NCBI RefSeq assembly: GCF_016086655.4
Contig: NC_052138.2
Coordinates: forward strand, 1,364,001-1,428,000
Origin: Lepeophtheirus salmonis
Lineage: Eukaryota; Arthropoda; Copepoda; Siphonostomatoida; Caligidae
Direction: 5' to 3'
DNA length: 64,000 nucleotides
Position numbers and translations under genes: made by a program. This document shows, one piece after another, positions 11,304 through 22,660 of this stretch (its first letter is position 1; the number at the start of each line of letters is the position of its first letter). The notes beneath the pieces were generated by a model. It ran no database searches and was not told the origin of the DNA. It saw only the letters and a program-made list of their open reading frames with translations.

Positions 11304-12240
11304 GAATATTGTGAGTTAAGAGCCAAACTGCTCAATATTTCCACTCAAATATTTACTTTACAGAATTAAGCCTGGAAACTCCATTCTTTCATCATGAATA
11401 ATGATGTTTTCCAATTTTTAGAATCAAAAGGATCTGAGAAAATCATTTCAATAATCTGAATGTATCTATTTTTAAGTATTAAAATTACATAATATACTTC
11501 TAGGATGACATATAGACATCCTAGATTAATACTTCTAATTTTTGAGTTACACATATTTGACTCTAAACTCGCTATTTGTTATATTGACTCCATTTTGAGA
11601 AAAAAATATTCTAGCTTGTTCTTGTGTTGACAGAACACATAGGTTAAACTGATTGTGTGACTAAACAATATGTATTCTCTGATAGGGTTAATGACGGCTC
11701 AACTCAGACAAAAAATATTTCTAATTTATTTTTAGAAACTATTTTAAGAAGAAATATAGAAACGAAAATAGATTAATCATTATGACTAGTTCGTCAATTT
11801 AATCAAAAGGGATAAAGAGTCAACAGCTTTCTGGTTTTGTCTACTTTTTTTTCCACAGAATACTAATGAATTGTCATAGTGCATATTTTAGGACCAATGA
11901 TTGATCAAAGATAATATTTTATTAATAAAATCAAATTTAAAACTTTTTAGTTATCCTAATTCCATTTTTATTATTTCGATATTTTGTTTTTAGGCCCGAG
12001 GTATGATTTTGACATGGATATTTGACATTAGATAATGTGTACTCCCAAAAAAATCGTAATCATACTTAAAGCAAGTCCATTCAAAAGCTTTAAATACCTG
12101 AAAAATGGTAAGATAACTATGAAAATTAGATGAAGGTTTGGGGGCAAATCAGCTAGGCTATCATGACGTCATATTAGATTTGCTGGAAAAATTATCACCC
12201 TTACTCATAGACTATGAGATGAAGGAAATAAACAGACTGT
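11304..12240. other. AT-rich intergenic DNA, no gene seen
   Basis: No supported coding frame. The 62-codon minus frame at 11366-11554 is AT-rich and low in complexity. Confidence 0.5.
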
Positions 12241-12242
12241 TA

Positions 12243-13080
12243 TACCGGGTGGTCCATTGAAATCTCACCATTTACGAATTCAATCATTAATTAAGGTTGA
12301 GTGATTGAAAATAATTCATACTTCGATATATTAATGTAGGAACAATTAGTTACAAAACAAAATAAACCTGAGCTCTCTTGCTTACACACTTGAACATGAT
12401 GCACAAATTTCCATTCGCGGACTCCAAGCAGTTGGGCGTCTACAAGACCACAGTCTAGTTGAAACGTTGGAAAGGAAGAAGAGATCTATCAAAAAGGCCA
12501 AACTGGACCTGGAGGAGTTAAAGAAAACAGCACATGTTAATCCCCCAGTCCATGGGGGCCCATGATAGAGATCAAGGATTTTCACATCAGACTGTCGAGA
12601 GAGCTATCAAAAAAAGTGGATGAAAAGATCCTTGTGAGGGTGGAGAGGCCACTTTTGATACCAACAATGAAAGAAACCACTCTCCTCCTTTGCAAGACTC
12701 TTTTGAATGAGTCTTTTGAGCTCTTTTAAGACTTTTGCCCTTCCTACAGCCTTGATGCCAACACCCTTGACTATAATTTTTGAGTGAATGTTGAGGGAAA
12801 GACCTACAATCTCCTTCATCCAAGCAATGAGGCCCTCGAAGTCAACGTCAGCTAGCACTGTGACGCCATGACGGAAGACTATATCTACAGCAGGTTACAG
12901 GCCTTTCGGCGCCGCCTATAAGCCCTCGTTGCCACTAAAGGGGGCTACGTTAATGATCAAGAGAGCTCAGACACACATCTATTTATAGTATTAATGTTTT
13001 TGAAATTCGATTGTTAACTAATAAATTATATCTTGTTGAAGTTAAAAATTCAAACTGTTAAGATTTTAATGTACCACTCA
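12243..13080 (+). mobile_element. Mariner-like family B element, decayed, with both TIRs
   Basis: The left TIR (CCGGGTGGTCCATTGAAATCT) and right end (AGATTTTAATGTACCACTC) are imperfect inverted repeats. The plus strand encodes remnants of a Tc1/mariner-type transposase: the KKAKLDLEELKKTA.VNP segment, HQTVERAIKK (a second helix-turn-helix), and a C-terminal region resembling AFRRRL-ALVATKGGYV. Frameshifts and stops interrupt the frame, and the central catalytic part is missing, so at about 838 bp it is an internally deleted, non-autonomous copy. Other copies lie at 2488-2745 (-), 21655-22471 (+), 34862-35534 (+) and 56890-57304 (-). Confidence 0.75.
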
Positions 13081-13352
13081 GTCTAGACAATTTATTTCGA
13101 AAAACTTTTCATATTATAATCTTCAATTCTCAACAACTTTCCCTTTCAAAATGGAGAGTTGTTGTGCTTTAAAATCTGCCTCGTTTGTAAGAGTGAAACT
13201 CTCATGATAAATGAAATTTTGGAAAGACGAAAATAGCTAATGTGGCATTTTCTCTCCCCAAACAAGGAGCATCTTAAATCACCAAATCTCTTTATTTTGC
13301 CAGGAAAAGTTATTTATGTTTGAAGATTATATTACTCAGAGTTCTTAGAAAA
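13081..13352. other. Intergenic, no gene seen
   Basis: No ORF, splice-flanked frame or recognisable repeat. Confidence 0.5.
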
Positions 13353-14095
13353 TCAATTGTGTGAACACGTATGACAGTTGCATGAACTCACTTTTAGTCT
13401 CCTTTTAAAAGTGTACACTAAATTTATCACAGTTTCCACGTAGAAGGAGTATCTTAGAACTATCCTCTTGGAACTCAGCCAAATTGGACATTCTGATAGA
13501 ACTATCCTCTTGGAACTCAGCCAAACTGGACATTCTGATAGAACAATCCTCAAACTGAATGGGTTCAGCCAAGGCACAATCTATGACATAATAAAAAGGT
13601 ACAAAATAACTGAAAGTATCCAAAGGGTAGAATATTATGTCTGATCAGATAAGAAATTACCACCAAGATTCTTAGCTAGACTTAATAAGTCTATCATCTC
13701 CAATATCAGCCTTCCTATGTCGTCCCTAGCCAAGAAGTGAGAGTCAGCTCCACTGCCATCTCCAGGACCGTCAATAAGAACTTGGTACTCTATAGATATG
13801 TCTGTCCCAACAGGGACTTTCTCAAAGCCAAGTAGATGGTTATTCAAGGTCCAAAGAAGTATTGAATTATTTGACTAAAGAATGTGTCAGTTTTGAATCC
13901 CTGTGATTTTTACTTGGTGGGCAAAGTTGAGAAGTTGGCCGGCCCTATGCCTCACAACAACATAAAAGATTTCTAGACCTCTATCCCCCAAACTATGAGG
14001 TACTTATTTTGAGGGGTGGCGACCTCCTCTAAGATTATTTGTACCAGGGCAGAGGCTATATTCGAGCATCCGGAGGCCGCATAAAGTAAAAATTG
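13353..14095 (-). pseudogene. Decayed coding region with 42-bp in-frame repeats, unknown
   Basis: This is a locally GC-richer stretch with several interrupted minus-strand frames. The 13635-13847 frame has ordinary protein composition (for example FEKVPVGTDISIEYQVLI) and is followed by 13405-13623 in a different frame. The latter contains a 14-residue repeat (DSSIRMSSLAEFQE) encoded by two 42-bp units at 13456-13497 and 13498-13539, plus a partial third. Upstream codons toward 14090 also look once-coding but carry stops. I recognise no family. It is most likely a fragment of a transposable element or dead gene. Confidence 0.3.
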
Positions 14096-14740
14096 ACCTT
14101 GATATTTTATTTAGTCATAAATTAATTAGTTGATTGTAAACAAAATATATTAACAAATCATTTATTAAAGATTGATATGTCCAGATATATCTTAAACTTG
14201 AACTGTTCTCAATTTCTAAATGCCAGAAGAGCTGGAGGTGGTATTGCAGGGTTCATAGGCTTATTTGGAGTCAACGTATGCGTCACTGTTTTGTTCATTC
14301 ACCGATAAACTCCCCCACATTCGTGAAGTCTTCATACTCATCATAAATCTACCCTCAACACATGTTTTTCGGAGAAAAATTTAAAAAAACATTAATTAAT
14401 CTCAAAAATTAAACTTTTTGCCTTTGGATTTCAAAAATCCAAAAAATGGAAGATTTTTCCATTCGAGTACACGATGAATGTGTTTCACAAAGGCGTTGAA
14501 AAACTTTGGCTTTTAGTTTAACAAATAACTCCAAGCATATCCCCCATTACCAATTTGTAGAAGAAGCATAAGTTTTTTGCAAATTTTTTTTTTTTTTTTT
14601 AGTTAAATCTTTGAAATTAGCAATTCGAAGTGGTGATCAAAGTAAAAAAGTTAAAATCTTGCCTAAAAAATGTTAGCCGTCAAAATTTTCTAAAAATATA
14701 AAACAATTATATAATTAACTAAAAATAAAATCTGTCCATA
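14096..14740. other. Intergenic; R5-like array and T21 tract
   Basis: A short R5-type AT array lies at about 14370-14460 and a T-homopolymer of about 21 bases near 14588-14600. No gene. Confidence 0.5.
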
Positions 14741-14744
14741 TTAT

Positions 14745-15172
14745 ATTGCAATATAATGAAAAAATAACAGGTATAAGGAGGAGAGTAGCTTAGCTGTCAA
14801 GTCGTTTCATTATATCAGCTATAATCAGCTGTGACAAGGGAAGTAGGAGGAAATGATAAAACTAGGACATTAGTTAGAATTACTCCGATGTTGATCCCCA
14901 ATTCTACTCTGAGTCCAACAAGGACTTACAATTATAACTCTGCAACAAATCCTCAGGGCTACACTCCACTCCGTCTTTTACAAGCACACACGAACGATCA
15001 ATCAGGTTTTGAATATAATTGAATCTATTTTGGAAAGGATGTTCACTACTCAGAAATGAAATAATAATGACAACTACTAAGGAAAATAAAATGCATTCTT
15101 TATATTACCAATTCAAAAAAAAAAACGCCGCCCAGCTAAAAATACACACGATTTACATCACTAGTCATAAGT
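14745..15172 (+). repeat. Interspersed repeat family R1, full-length copy
   Basis: Complete landmark series from the CAATCAGCTGTGAC segment to CAGCTAAAAATACACACGAT and TTACATCACTAGT. The frame at 14831-15022 lies inside the repeat and is not a gene. It is immediately followed by R2. Confidence 0.75.
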
Positions 15173-15174
15173 AG

Positions 15175-15560
15175 AGTAGACAACTATGTAATAAAAAACT
15201 ACTTTGAGAAAGTAGAAAAGGAAAAACGGTTGATGCGTGTGCTCTTTCTTCTTGTTTGTTTATTATGTAATAAGTCGTTTGTGAGTTAACATCTCCCCCT
15301 CTAAAAAAAGAATTATTGTCTATCTTTGGTGTAAATTGATTTAAAAATGTATAATAAAATAAACATTTATAAATATAATTATTTTTATTTTTCTGCCAAT
15401 AAGGTTATTTTAAATGTGGAAGGTTCTCCTCTTTATAGGAGTAATTCATTTTCTTCCATCAAAGCCATATAACCGGCAGCTGTTATTAACCCTGGTCTTA
15501 ATTTAGTAATTACATATGTATCTCTTGTGCCTTCTCGTTGTTCTCTTACACGATTCCCAT
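15175..15560 (+). repeat. Interspersed repeat family R2
   Basis: Matches 4640-4995 (TTGTTTATTATGTAATAAG, TCTCCTCTTTATAGGAGTAA, ATCTCTTGTGCCTTCTCGTTG). It adjoins R1 as at 31.4-31.9 kb. Confidence 0.6.
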
Positions 15561-15879
15561 CTCTAGTCATACGACATAACGTTGATAGTTGACAGCTCTA
15601 ATCTGGAGTCTTGATATTATTTGTCGTACATCAATATATTCATTTTTTTTACTTCATAAATACATACGGTCTCATATTTCATAGTCAACTATAGTCTTTG
15701 TATTCAAATTTGTGGGATGAGTTAATCCTTTAACGTCCTCACTAATAAAAAAATCATTGGAAAACATTTTTCTAATCATTTTTTATTTCACTCATGCAAT
15801 AACAAGAACAACGAATGTAGAATGTAGGAAAACTCCATTAAAGTTCAAACTATTGTAGAAATAAACTTGCTAGACTTGC

Positions 15880-16860
15880 TCAAATGTCAGGTGGTGCAAC
15901 TGCATAATTTTTTTTGGGTTACTAGATCCACTTCACTTCATGTGGTATGCTACAAAGCATTACTGGTTTGCATTCAAACATCGGAAAATCATGCATTTTT
16001 GACACTTTGGACAGAGGTTGCACCGTACCCGCTTGTCATAGTGAAGTTGCAAATTCCCACAGTTATCATGCCGAACATCCGATTGGAGTTGTGAGGGTCT
16101 TGGGGCATATATTTTCTTCTGAGGTACATTTGATGGGGAAGAGGTGTATGGTCGACCAACTTTGCATACTGGCTTGTTGGCTTTTCTCAAATTGTGGGTG
16201 ACTGGCAGTTGGAACCTTTTGAGGGGCATTGGTTTCTCATCCAGTAGGCCATAATCCCTCTTATAAAGCAATCAGGAATTTGAGAACAACAGGTCAAGGA
16301 TGTATCCGAAGAGGGAATGTACCAGCACCTTGAATTTACTGGAGTCTTTTACAAGTGAACTAGAATGTCAGCCAGATCAATGCCTTTCATATGCTCATTG
16401 TAAACAGGAATAAGTGATGGGTAAGATACATTTATCTTTGCGTGTGCCTCTTTGCTCCACCGTTTGACAGTTCAATGAGGTTTGATCGGACATGCATTGC
16501 TGAATGTGGATTCCCCTTGATACAGCAGAAGGTCATGGATGATGCAACATGAACTGGCCCGGCAGAAAAACATAAAGCTCCAATTGTCTGGCTTGTTGCC
16601 AATATACTGACGGTGAGTACCAGACCGTGTGCCTTTATATGCCACCATAACCTCATCCACACTTTGCTTGTAATTGGTTGGTAATATGATGCACTGCTCT
16701 AAAAGAATCTCTAAAAGATGGCAGATTGTGTAGAATCTGTCTGTGAACCGGCGTAACAACTGAAATCTCTTCCACTATAATATGTTGGACACACTTAGCT
16801 TACCTTCGAAAATTTGATCAAAAAGAGTGTTCATGTGAGTAGTGATTTCTTTGTACCTAT
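15880..16860 (-). pseudogene. piggyBac-type transposase relic
   Basis: On the minus strand three consecutive, frame-broken segments read like a piggyBac (PGBD-family) transposase. The first is 16472-16759 with YKQSVDEVMVAYKGTRSGT and YIGNKPDNWSFMFFCRASS. It carries one of the conserved catalytic Asp residues (SVDE). The next is a middle section (about 16275-16440) with PSLIPVYNEHMKGIDLADIL, equivalent to the conserved GVDLAD motif with a catalytic Asp. Last is 15960-16271 with LLYKRDYGLLDE and a C-terminal Cys-rich domain (RCNLCPKCQKC). Frameshifts and at least one stop show it is dead. The N-terminus and TIRs with TTAA sites were not found. Confidence 0.8.
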
Positions 16861-16954
16861 CTTTAAAGGGTTATTATGCCCGAGTGTTTTAGCTATAGTT
16901 TACAACATTTATTTGATTTAAAATACTTATATTGTACCTAATATGGCTCCTTTT

Positions 16955-17262
16955 CAGGGGCGTCCGCATGGGGTGGACTGGAGGGCCTGTAGAACACCTA
17001 AAAATTAAAGAATTTTACTTTTACTAGAAAATTTTATATATGAAATATTCTCCGGAAAGTTTAACTTTCTGTGAACAGCTGTGGATTTCTTGATTTTTTT
17101 TCCAAAAAATGTAATATTCGAAACTTAATTTTTATTGTTTGGAGAATGGCTATGTATTTTGAAATTTTTAGTAAACAGCAGGGAATTTTTGATATTTAAT
17201 TCCAAAAACTTAATTTTTTTTCCGAAAAATTCCAAAAAACCAAGCAATTACTCCTTTTTTTT
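16955..17262. repeat. R5 element with CAGGGGCGTCCGCA terminus
   Basis: Starts CAGGGGCGTCCGCATGGGG, then GGACTGGAGGGCCTGTAG, then the AT-rich array. The CAGGGGCG terminus is the kind used by hAT-like elements. The far end is not clearly recognisable. Confidence 0.6.
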
Positions 17263-17762
17263 TTTATTGTGTTGATGAATTTTGGATACTTAAAGTGCAA
17301 TTTACCGCGTCTTCAATGTGTTAATAAGAATAATTATTTGTTGATATAAATTGACGATAATTCGCCAAAGAATAAAAATTTAATCAGCACTCTATTTAAA
17401 AAAAAAAATCATTTTAGCTTGTTTTCATGTTGACGTGTCACATATATAAAGAAAATTGGTTTTTTCGAGCGTACCTAACCTCATTCAATTGGTTCAAAAA
17501 TAGGAATGAAAGAAAATTCAAAGAATAACTAAATTATATAAAATTTGAGATTCAGTGTCACATTGAATAATGAGTATCATTGATCGTGAATTCATCTCAC
17601 CGACTCAAAATTTTGTCAGTATAAACATAATATAAAGTACAGGAGATCCCCGCATAACGTGATTTCAAACACAGCAAATTTTACATAACGCGGTATTTGA
17701 AATTTTTCTGACTCCCCGTATAATGCGGTTTTTCCCCTCATATTGTATTTTATATATATATA
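17263..17762. other. Intergenic, no gene
   Basis: AT-rich, with no convincing ORF. A TATATATA run lies immediately before the family A element, which inserted at TA. Confidence 0.5.
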
Positions 17763-17764
17763 TA

Positions 17765-18464
17765 CAGGGTTGATCTTATCTAGAGGTACAGTTATTATTA
17801 TTTTCAATTAATTAAAAATAAAATTTAAGCGAGAGGTTTTGTGGGAACATTTATTTAATTTATGTTTTTAATTGAGTCGAAGCTTTACATAAGGAATCTT
17901 AAGTCACAAAACCTATCTTTCACCGAGCTTGAAGACGGGGGGATAAGATCAACCCTGAATATATAATTGTTTTATCTTCAGTGAAACATGTTTTCAGAAC
18001 AAAAAATCCAGCCGAAACCATTGTCTTGGACGTTGTTGCCAGCACAGGCGAAGTCTGCCTTCCCATTTTTGTGAAGAGGAAGGAATGGCTCAATACAGAT
18101 GCTTACATTGAACTTCTAGATAAGAAAGTGCTACCTTGGGCCAGATAAAAGTTCGGGGACAACTTGTGGCTGCCCCCCTCCAGACGCGAAACCCTTGTAC
18201 TACTGTATCTATGTGTGTCTCGAGAAGAGGGTGTGTGCTACTCCTCACAGGAGTGTCCAGTCTCTAGAAGATTCCATCAGGAAGGAGTGGACCAAGTTTG
18301 AGTCTGACTACTTTGTCCAGGCCTGAAAGAGATTTAGGCCTCGTATTAAGGTAAATATTAGACCTGAGGGCTCATATAGTGAATAAAAGTTGTACCAAGC
18401 ACTATTGAAGCACTTGAAAAATTGAAAATGATAAAATGTGTACCACTAGATAAGATTAACCCTG
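17765..18464 (+). mobile_element. Tc1-like family A, complete 700-bp deleted element with TIRs
   Basis: The ends are an inverted pair: CAGGGTTGATCTTATCTAGA at the left and the reverse complement of nearly the same sequence ending CCCTG at the right. Both are flanked by TA. The interior holds a decayed coding remnant, beginning with the LPIFVKRKEWLNTDAYIELL equivalent at about 18060-18120 and followed by stops. The N-terminal HTH region and much of the catalytic core are gone. It is a MITE-sized derivative. Confidence 0.8.
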
Positions 18465-18466
18465 TA

Positions 18467-19257
18467 TATTATGATAAAAAACTATATATTGAGGTAAGCA
18501 ATAATTTTTGTAGTTGTTGATGACATAGTTCTTATTATGCGTATGTATTCATACAATAGAATTGTATAATTTTTCATAGAGGGGAGTGTCCCATAAGTAT
18601 GTAAATGATTTGATACCTAGCAAGGTTTTTAGTTAACTTATTATACAAACATGCCATTAAAAAAGTTGCTCAAGAAATATGGATTAAATTCCGATGATTT
18701 AAATTTTACAGTATTAAAATCACCGGATTAAAAATCAAGTAAATACCCGATCAATATTAAATTTTGCAATTATTTTACAAGTATCTTGTCCGACATACAT
18801 TATTTTAAATAATTTATGATGAATATAATGTCTTTATTCCCCTAACCATACTAAAAAAATCAAAGGAGAAATAGTAAAAAATGAATTTTGAAAAATCATT
18901 TCTACCCTTTTACGGATTTTATTACTAAAAAAAGTCCCGGTAAAATGAGGATTTGTCTTGTTCCCAAAAACTGCGATAATTAGGGATTTCTTTTAGGCTG
19001 TATAGTGCCTTTTTTTAATATAGGAGTCTGACTGTTCAATGGAGGTCTATGTATAACAATTTTATAAACCTCCGGTAGTAATATATCAATTTTAATACAG
19101 GTGAAATTGTATACTTTAAAAAATAAACAAACTGTTAATTTAATATCATATACCAACAGATGATGTGCTATTTCTTAATGTGCTTATCAACATTTTTAGG
19201 TAATATATATTTCCCAAATACAGCAGTTAGAATAACATTTTCACTCTACTTTCTACA
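18467..19257. other. Intergenic upstream of a candidate exon
   Basis: No upstream exon could be assigned. A TTGAG/GTAAGC donor-like sequence at about 18490 sits just right of the transposon end, but has no coding frame attached. Confidence 0.4.
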
Positions 19258-19258
19258 G

Positions 19259-19488
19259 TGTCTACTCATAGTTGTGCTATTTGGATTCAGGAGTACAAAC
19301 CCTTCTTCGGTCAACTCCACTGCTATGAACTATTGAACTCTGAAGTCGTTCAGTCTCTCTGTAACTGTCCTTTGTCGTATGCTGAAACTTGCAATTTTCA
19401 TTTTACGTGTGAAAAGACGATTACGAATTGTCAAAATAATTATACGCTTTGTAATTGCTGCACAAGAACAAAATGTATACATCATTAA
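19259..19488 (+). CDS. Candidate terminal exon of an unknown Cys-rich protein
   Basis: A good 3' splice site (pyrimidine-rich tract ending TTTCTACAG at 19250-19258) precedes a frame that is open to a TAA at 19486-19488. The frame (about 76 residues) is cysteine-rich, with ten Cys in patterns such as CNCPLSY, ETCNFHFTC and CNCCTRTKC. This resembles a disulfide-bonded secreted domain rather than random AT-rich sequence. No start codon precedes it in frame, so it would be a last exon whose upstream exons I could not find within 800 bp. I recognise no named family. It could instead be a gene fragment or a chance ORF. Confidence 0.35.
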
Positions 19489-19987
19489 AACTAATTAGAT
19501 ATAACTGTTGGAATCCTTTAATTGACAATATATTGTCCTACTAAAAATATGTTGAACTCATTGATTGGAAAATTCTATTATTTGTACAAATTAGAAGACG
19601 TAATACAAACGAATTAGATTCAAAGACAGTTTCTTTGTCTTTAGGATGACACCTTAATGAGCATTTGGAAGTAAAAAGTACATTTGGCAATCTCAAATGG
19701 GGGATATGATGTTTCAAATACGTATATTCTTAATATTATAAGTTTTTTGATTGAAGTAAACTTAATGAGACGAATGAAATTTAAATTCATTACCTATTTT
19801 ATACTATTGAAATGATGTCTGTGTAAATTTAATTGTATAGCTTAGATGTTTAATTAAAATTGTGGTTTGCGATTATGCCTAGTACTAGATAATATTACCT
19901 CTGCGACTTTGAAATAAAATGTAACTGATACACCTTAAAATAGTCCACGCAACCTCACATAAAAATGTTACGAAATATTGTAATGAG
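19489..19987. other. Intergenic, no gene
   Basis: AT-rich; nothing recognised. Confidence 0.5.
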
Positions 19988-20516
19988 TAGTGTTATGCTA
20001 ATCCGTCTTTATTCGGTCCAGTCCAATCCAGTCTTAGGACGGGTCCTATCACATGGTGTTACCTCCCTAAATACAAAAATATACTGCGTATTTAGTTATC
20101 AACTGTCAATACATCTGTTTCTTTTCTCGTAATTATTGTTCTAAACGTAGATTCGTTGAATTACAATGGGTTATTTTTAAGCAATCAACAATTCTCAATA
20201 ATGATTGAATAATATTTTCATAGTTGAGAAGAATAGCCTGATTACTAACTGATTTTGGGTCTTTTTCTATTTCTTTTTGGGGAAAGGTTACGTAATGTAA
20301 TGCACGTAACGAGGGGATCAGTCCTTTGGACCAGTCTTTGGGACTGTCAGTGCCAGAACCGGTTAAGGCTTTCTTTAGAACCGATAAAAGAAGAAGAAAT
20401 AAGGTTGAGTGACGTCATCAGAACTTTATTAGTTTTAGGACTGAAATGGAACGGTCTCAAAGGGAACTGAACGGGATTGCAATCTTCAGTCATAAATAAG
20501 GACCGATGTAACACTA
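19988..20516. mobile_element. R4 MITE-like element, 529 bp
   Basis: Left end TAGTGTTATG followed by TTTATTCGGTCCAGTCCAATCC. Right end AAATAAGGACCGATGTAACACTA. The termini and sub-terminal GGTCCAGTCC motifs are inverted copies of each other, as in 1462-2477 and 57424-57690. The 71-codon frame inside is a by-product. Confidence 0.6.
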
Positions 20517-20543
20517 TTATGGACGGTTAATCAGATCATTTGT

Positions 20544-21477
20544 ATTTCCCAAAGTGGGGGTCGCGGGACACAACGGAGGAATACACATTGAATTGACATT
20601 ACTTTCAGTGTCATCAAAACTTTTATAATGATGAATGTACATATTAATTATAAGTATCTTTTGTATCATTTAAAAAAGTATTTCCCGGAACATAATTGGA
20701 TACACCCTTTACCGCCACAGCTAATCATCTGTCCTCTGATATGAAAGATGCGCTTATTGAACTTTCATGAGACCGATCAAATAAATACAGATTTTAATTG
20801 TTACACACTAAAAGAATTCTGAATTTATGTGATGAATGGGTATCCACTGCTCGCTAAAGAAGCTTTAGATTTACCTATACTATTTGGCTTAACTTATTAA
20901 TGTGAGAGAAATATTTCCATATTAACATATATTACAAATAAAAATAGATTGCGACTTAACGTGGAGGATGATCTTCTACTTTATGGATGCAAAATTAAAG
21001 CAAGAACTACTTTTCTCGATGCACATCCGTCAAATTAAGATCTTGATTCCTTTATAAACCTATTTACACATCCACATCCTGTAATGTTATTTATTTGTGA
21101 GTCTCAATTTTGACATTATTTAGCACAAAAAAAGAGAATTGATAGTGTATAAATGATTCCAAGTAGTACATGGTACATCGCTGATTTTATATTTACAATA
21201 TATTGGGTTAATTTGGCATTGTATTTCATATGTTTCAAGATACGTAGAATTAAAATCTTTATTTTTGATCAATATATAATCCTTGATGACATAATTAATA
21301 ACTTATATTATTTGCCTCTGGGTTGAACTTTATAGGGTTGATATAACCTTTAATTCATATATTTGTATAAAAAGCATTCCAAATTTTATATTCATATCTC
21401 AATGAGAGGTGTAGGGGTCGCAAATTGTCTAACAATATATTTTAAGGGTCAAACTCAAAAAAGTTTGGGAACCACTG
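20544..21477. mobile_element. hAT-like non-autonomous element
   Basis: The left end reads TTTCCCAAAGTGGGGGTCGC. The right end has GGGGTCGCAAATTGTC, then AAGTTTGGGAACCACTGAG. This TTCCCAAA..GTGGGGGTCGC / GGTTCCCAAAC type of terminus is typical of Charlie-like hAT families. About 930 bp, with no transposase frame. Target duplication not verified. Confidence 0.5.
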
Positions 21478-21654
21478 AGTTAGAGGAACAAAATTCTCAA
21501 TACTTTTGAAATTCTTTTATGAAGCTCATAAGTTGTAATGCTTATAAGTCTACATAGTGGCATTTGTTGATATAAAAGTAATGAATACATTTTTTCAAGA
21601 TGGATGTAGCTGTATTTAGAAATTCATACCTGTATCTTGGACTATCCCTACATA

Positions 21655-22471
21655 CAGGGGGGTCCAGTGAAATCTGAGCACTTACTAATTCAATAATTAA
21701 TTAAGGTTCCGGGATTGCAATTAATTCATATTTCGATATATAAAAGCATAAACAAATAGTTACAAAACCCAAACAAACCTGAGCTCTCTATCTTAAGTAC
21801 AACTCGAGAAAATTACACATGTGATGACGAATTTCCATAGGCGCGCTCTAAGCATATGGGCGTATCCATGACCGCCATCAGCAAGTCCGAAACGTTTGAG
21901 AGGAAGAAGGGCTTTATCAAAAAGGACAAACTAGATCCGGTTGAGTTAAAGAAAACAGCCCAGGCCAATCCCCTCAAGTCCATGAAGGGCCATCCAAGAG
22001 ATCTTGGGGTTTCACACTAGAGAGCTATCAAAAAAGTGGTTGAAAGATCCATGTAAGAGTGGAAAGGCCACTTTTGACAGCACCAATGAAAAAAAAAACC
22101 ATTTCCTTCGTTGCAAGACTTTTTAGAATAAGTCTTTTGAGTTCTTTTCGACTCTTTTTTTTACATTTCCCCCCTCTACAGCCCTGATGCCAACCCCCTT
22201 AACTACACTTTTTGGGTGTATGTCGAAAGGAACCCACTGTCAGGCAGCACTGGGACGCGACGACGGGAGACTACATCGGCAGCAGGTCCCAGGCCTTTTG
22301 GCGCCGCCTGGAAGCCATCATTGCCACTAAGGACGGCTATAGTAATGATTAAGAATGATAAATGAATCTATTTATAGTATATTAATGTTGTTGAAATTCT
22401 ATTGTTAACTAACAAGTAATAAATTATACCTTGTAGAAGTTAAAGAAATTAAATTTAAAGGGAGCACTCTG
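21655..22471 (+). mobile_element. Mariner-like family B element, 817 bp, TA-flanked
   Basis: Starts CAGGGGGGTCCAGTGAAATC and ends ...GGGAGCACTCTG, both flanked by TA (21653-54, 22472-73). The coding remnant includes a KKDKLDPVELKKTAQANPLK segment and a C-terminal FWRRLEAIIATK-like segment, with the catalytic middle missing and frameshifts present. It ends only 190 bp upstream of the EXOC3 start codon. Confidence 0.75.
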
Positions 22472-22660
22472 TAGAAGAAATTACAGAATTTCAATATGTG
22501 AGGTTTTGTTGAGGGTTTTTTTAATGTTCTTTTATATTATTGCTGTTGCAGCTGAATGTGAAATCCTCGTTCCTCTTCTTCTCTAAGTGTCAGTCTTCTC
22601 AAAATACTTTCTGGTCTATTACATTTTTGAAATAGTTGTTAGATTGGAGAAGGAGTTTCG

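Noticed and set aside
12587..12858. Two overlapping minus-strand ORFs of 78 and 83 codons
   Set aside because: They are antisense to the family B transposase remnant, which is readable on the plus strand.
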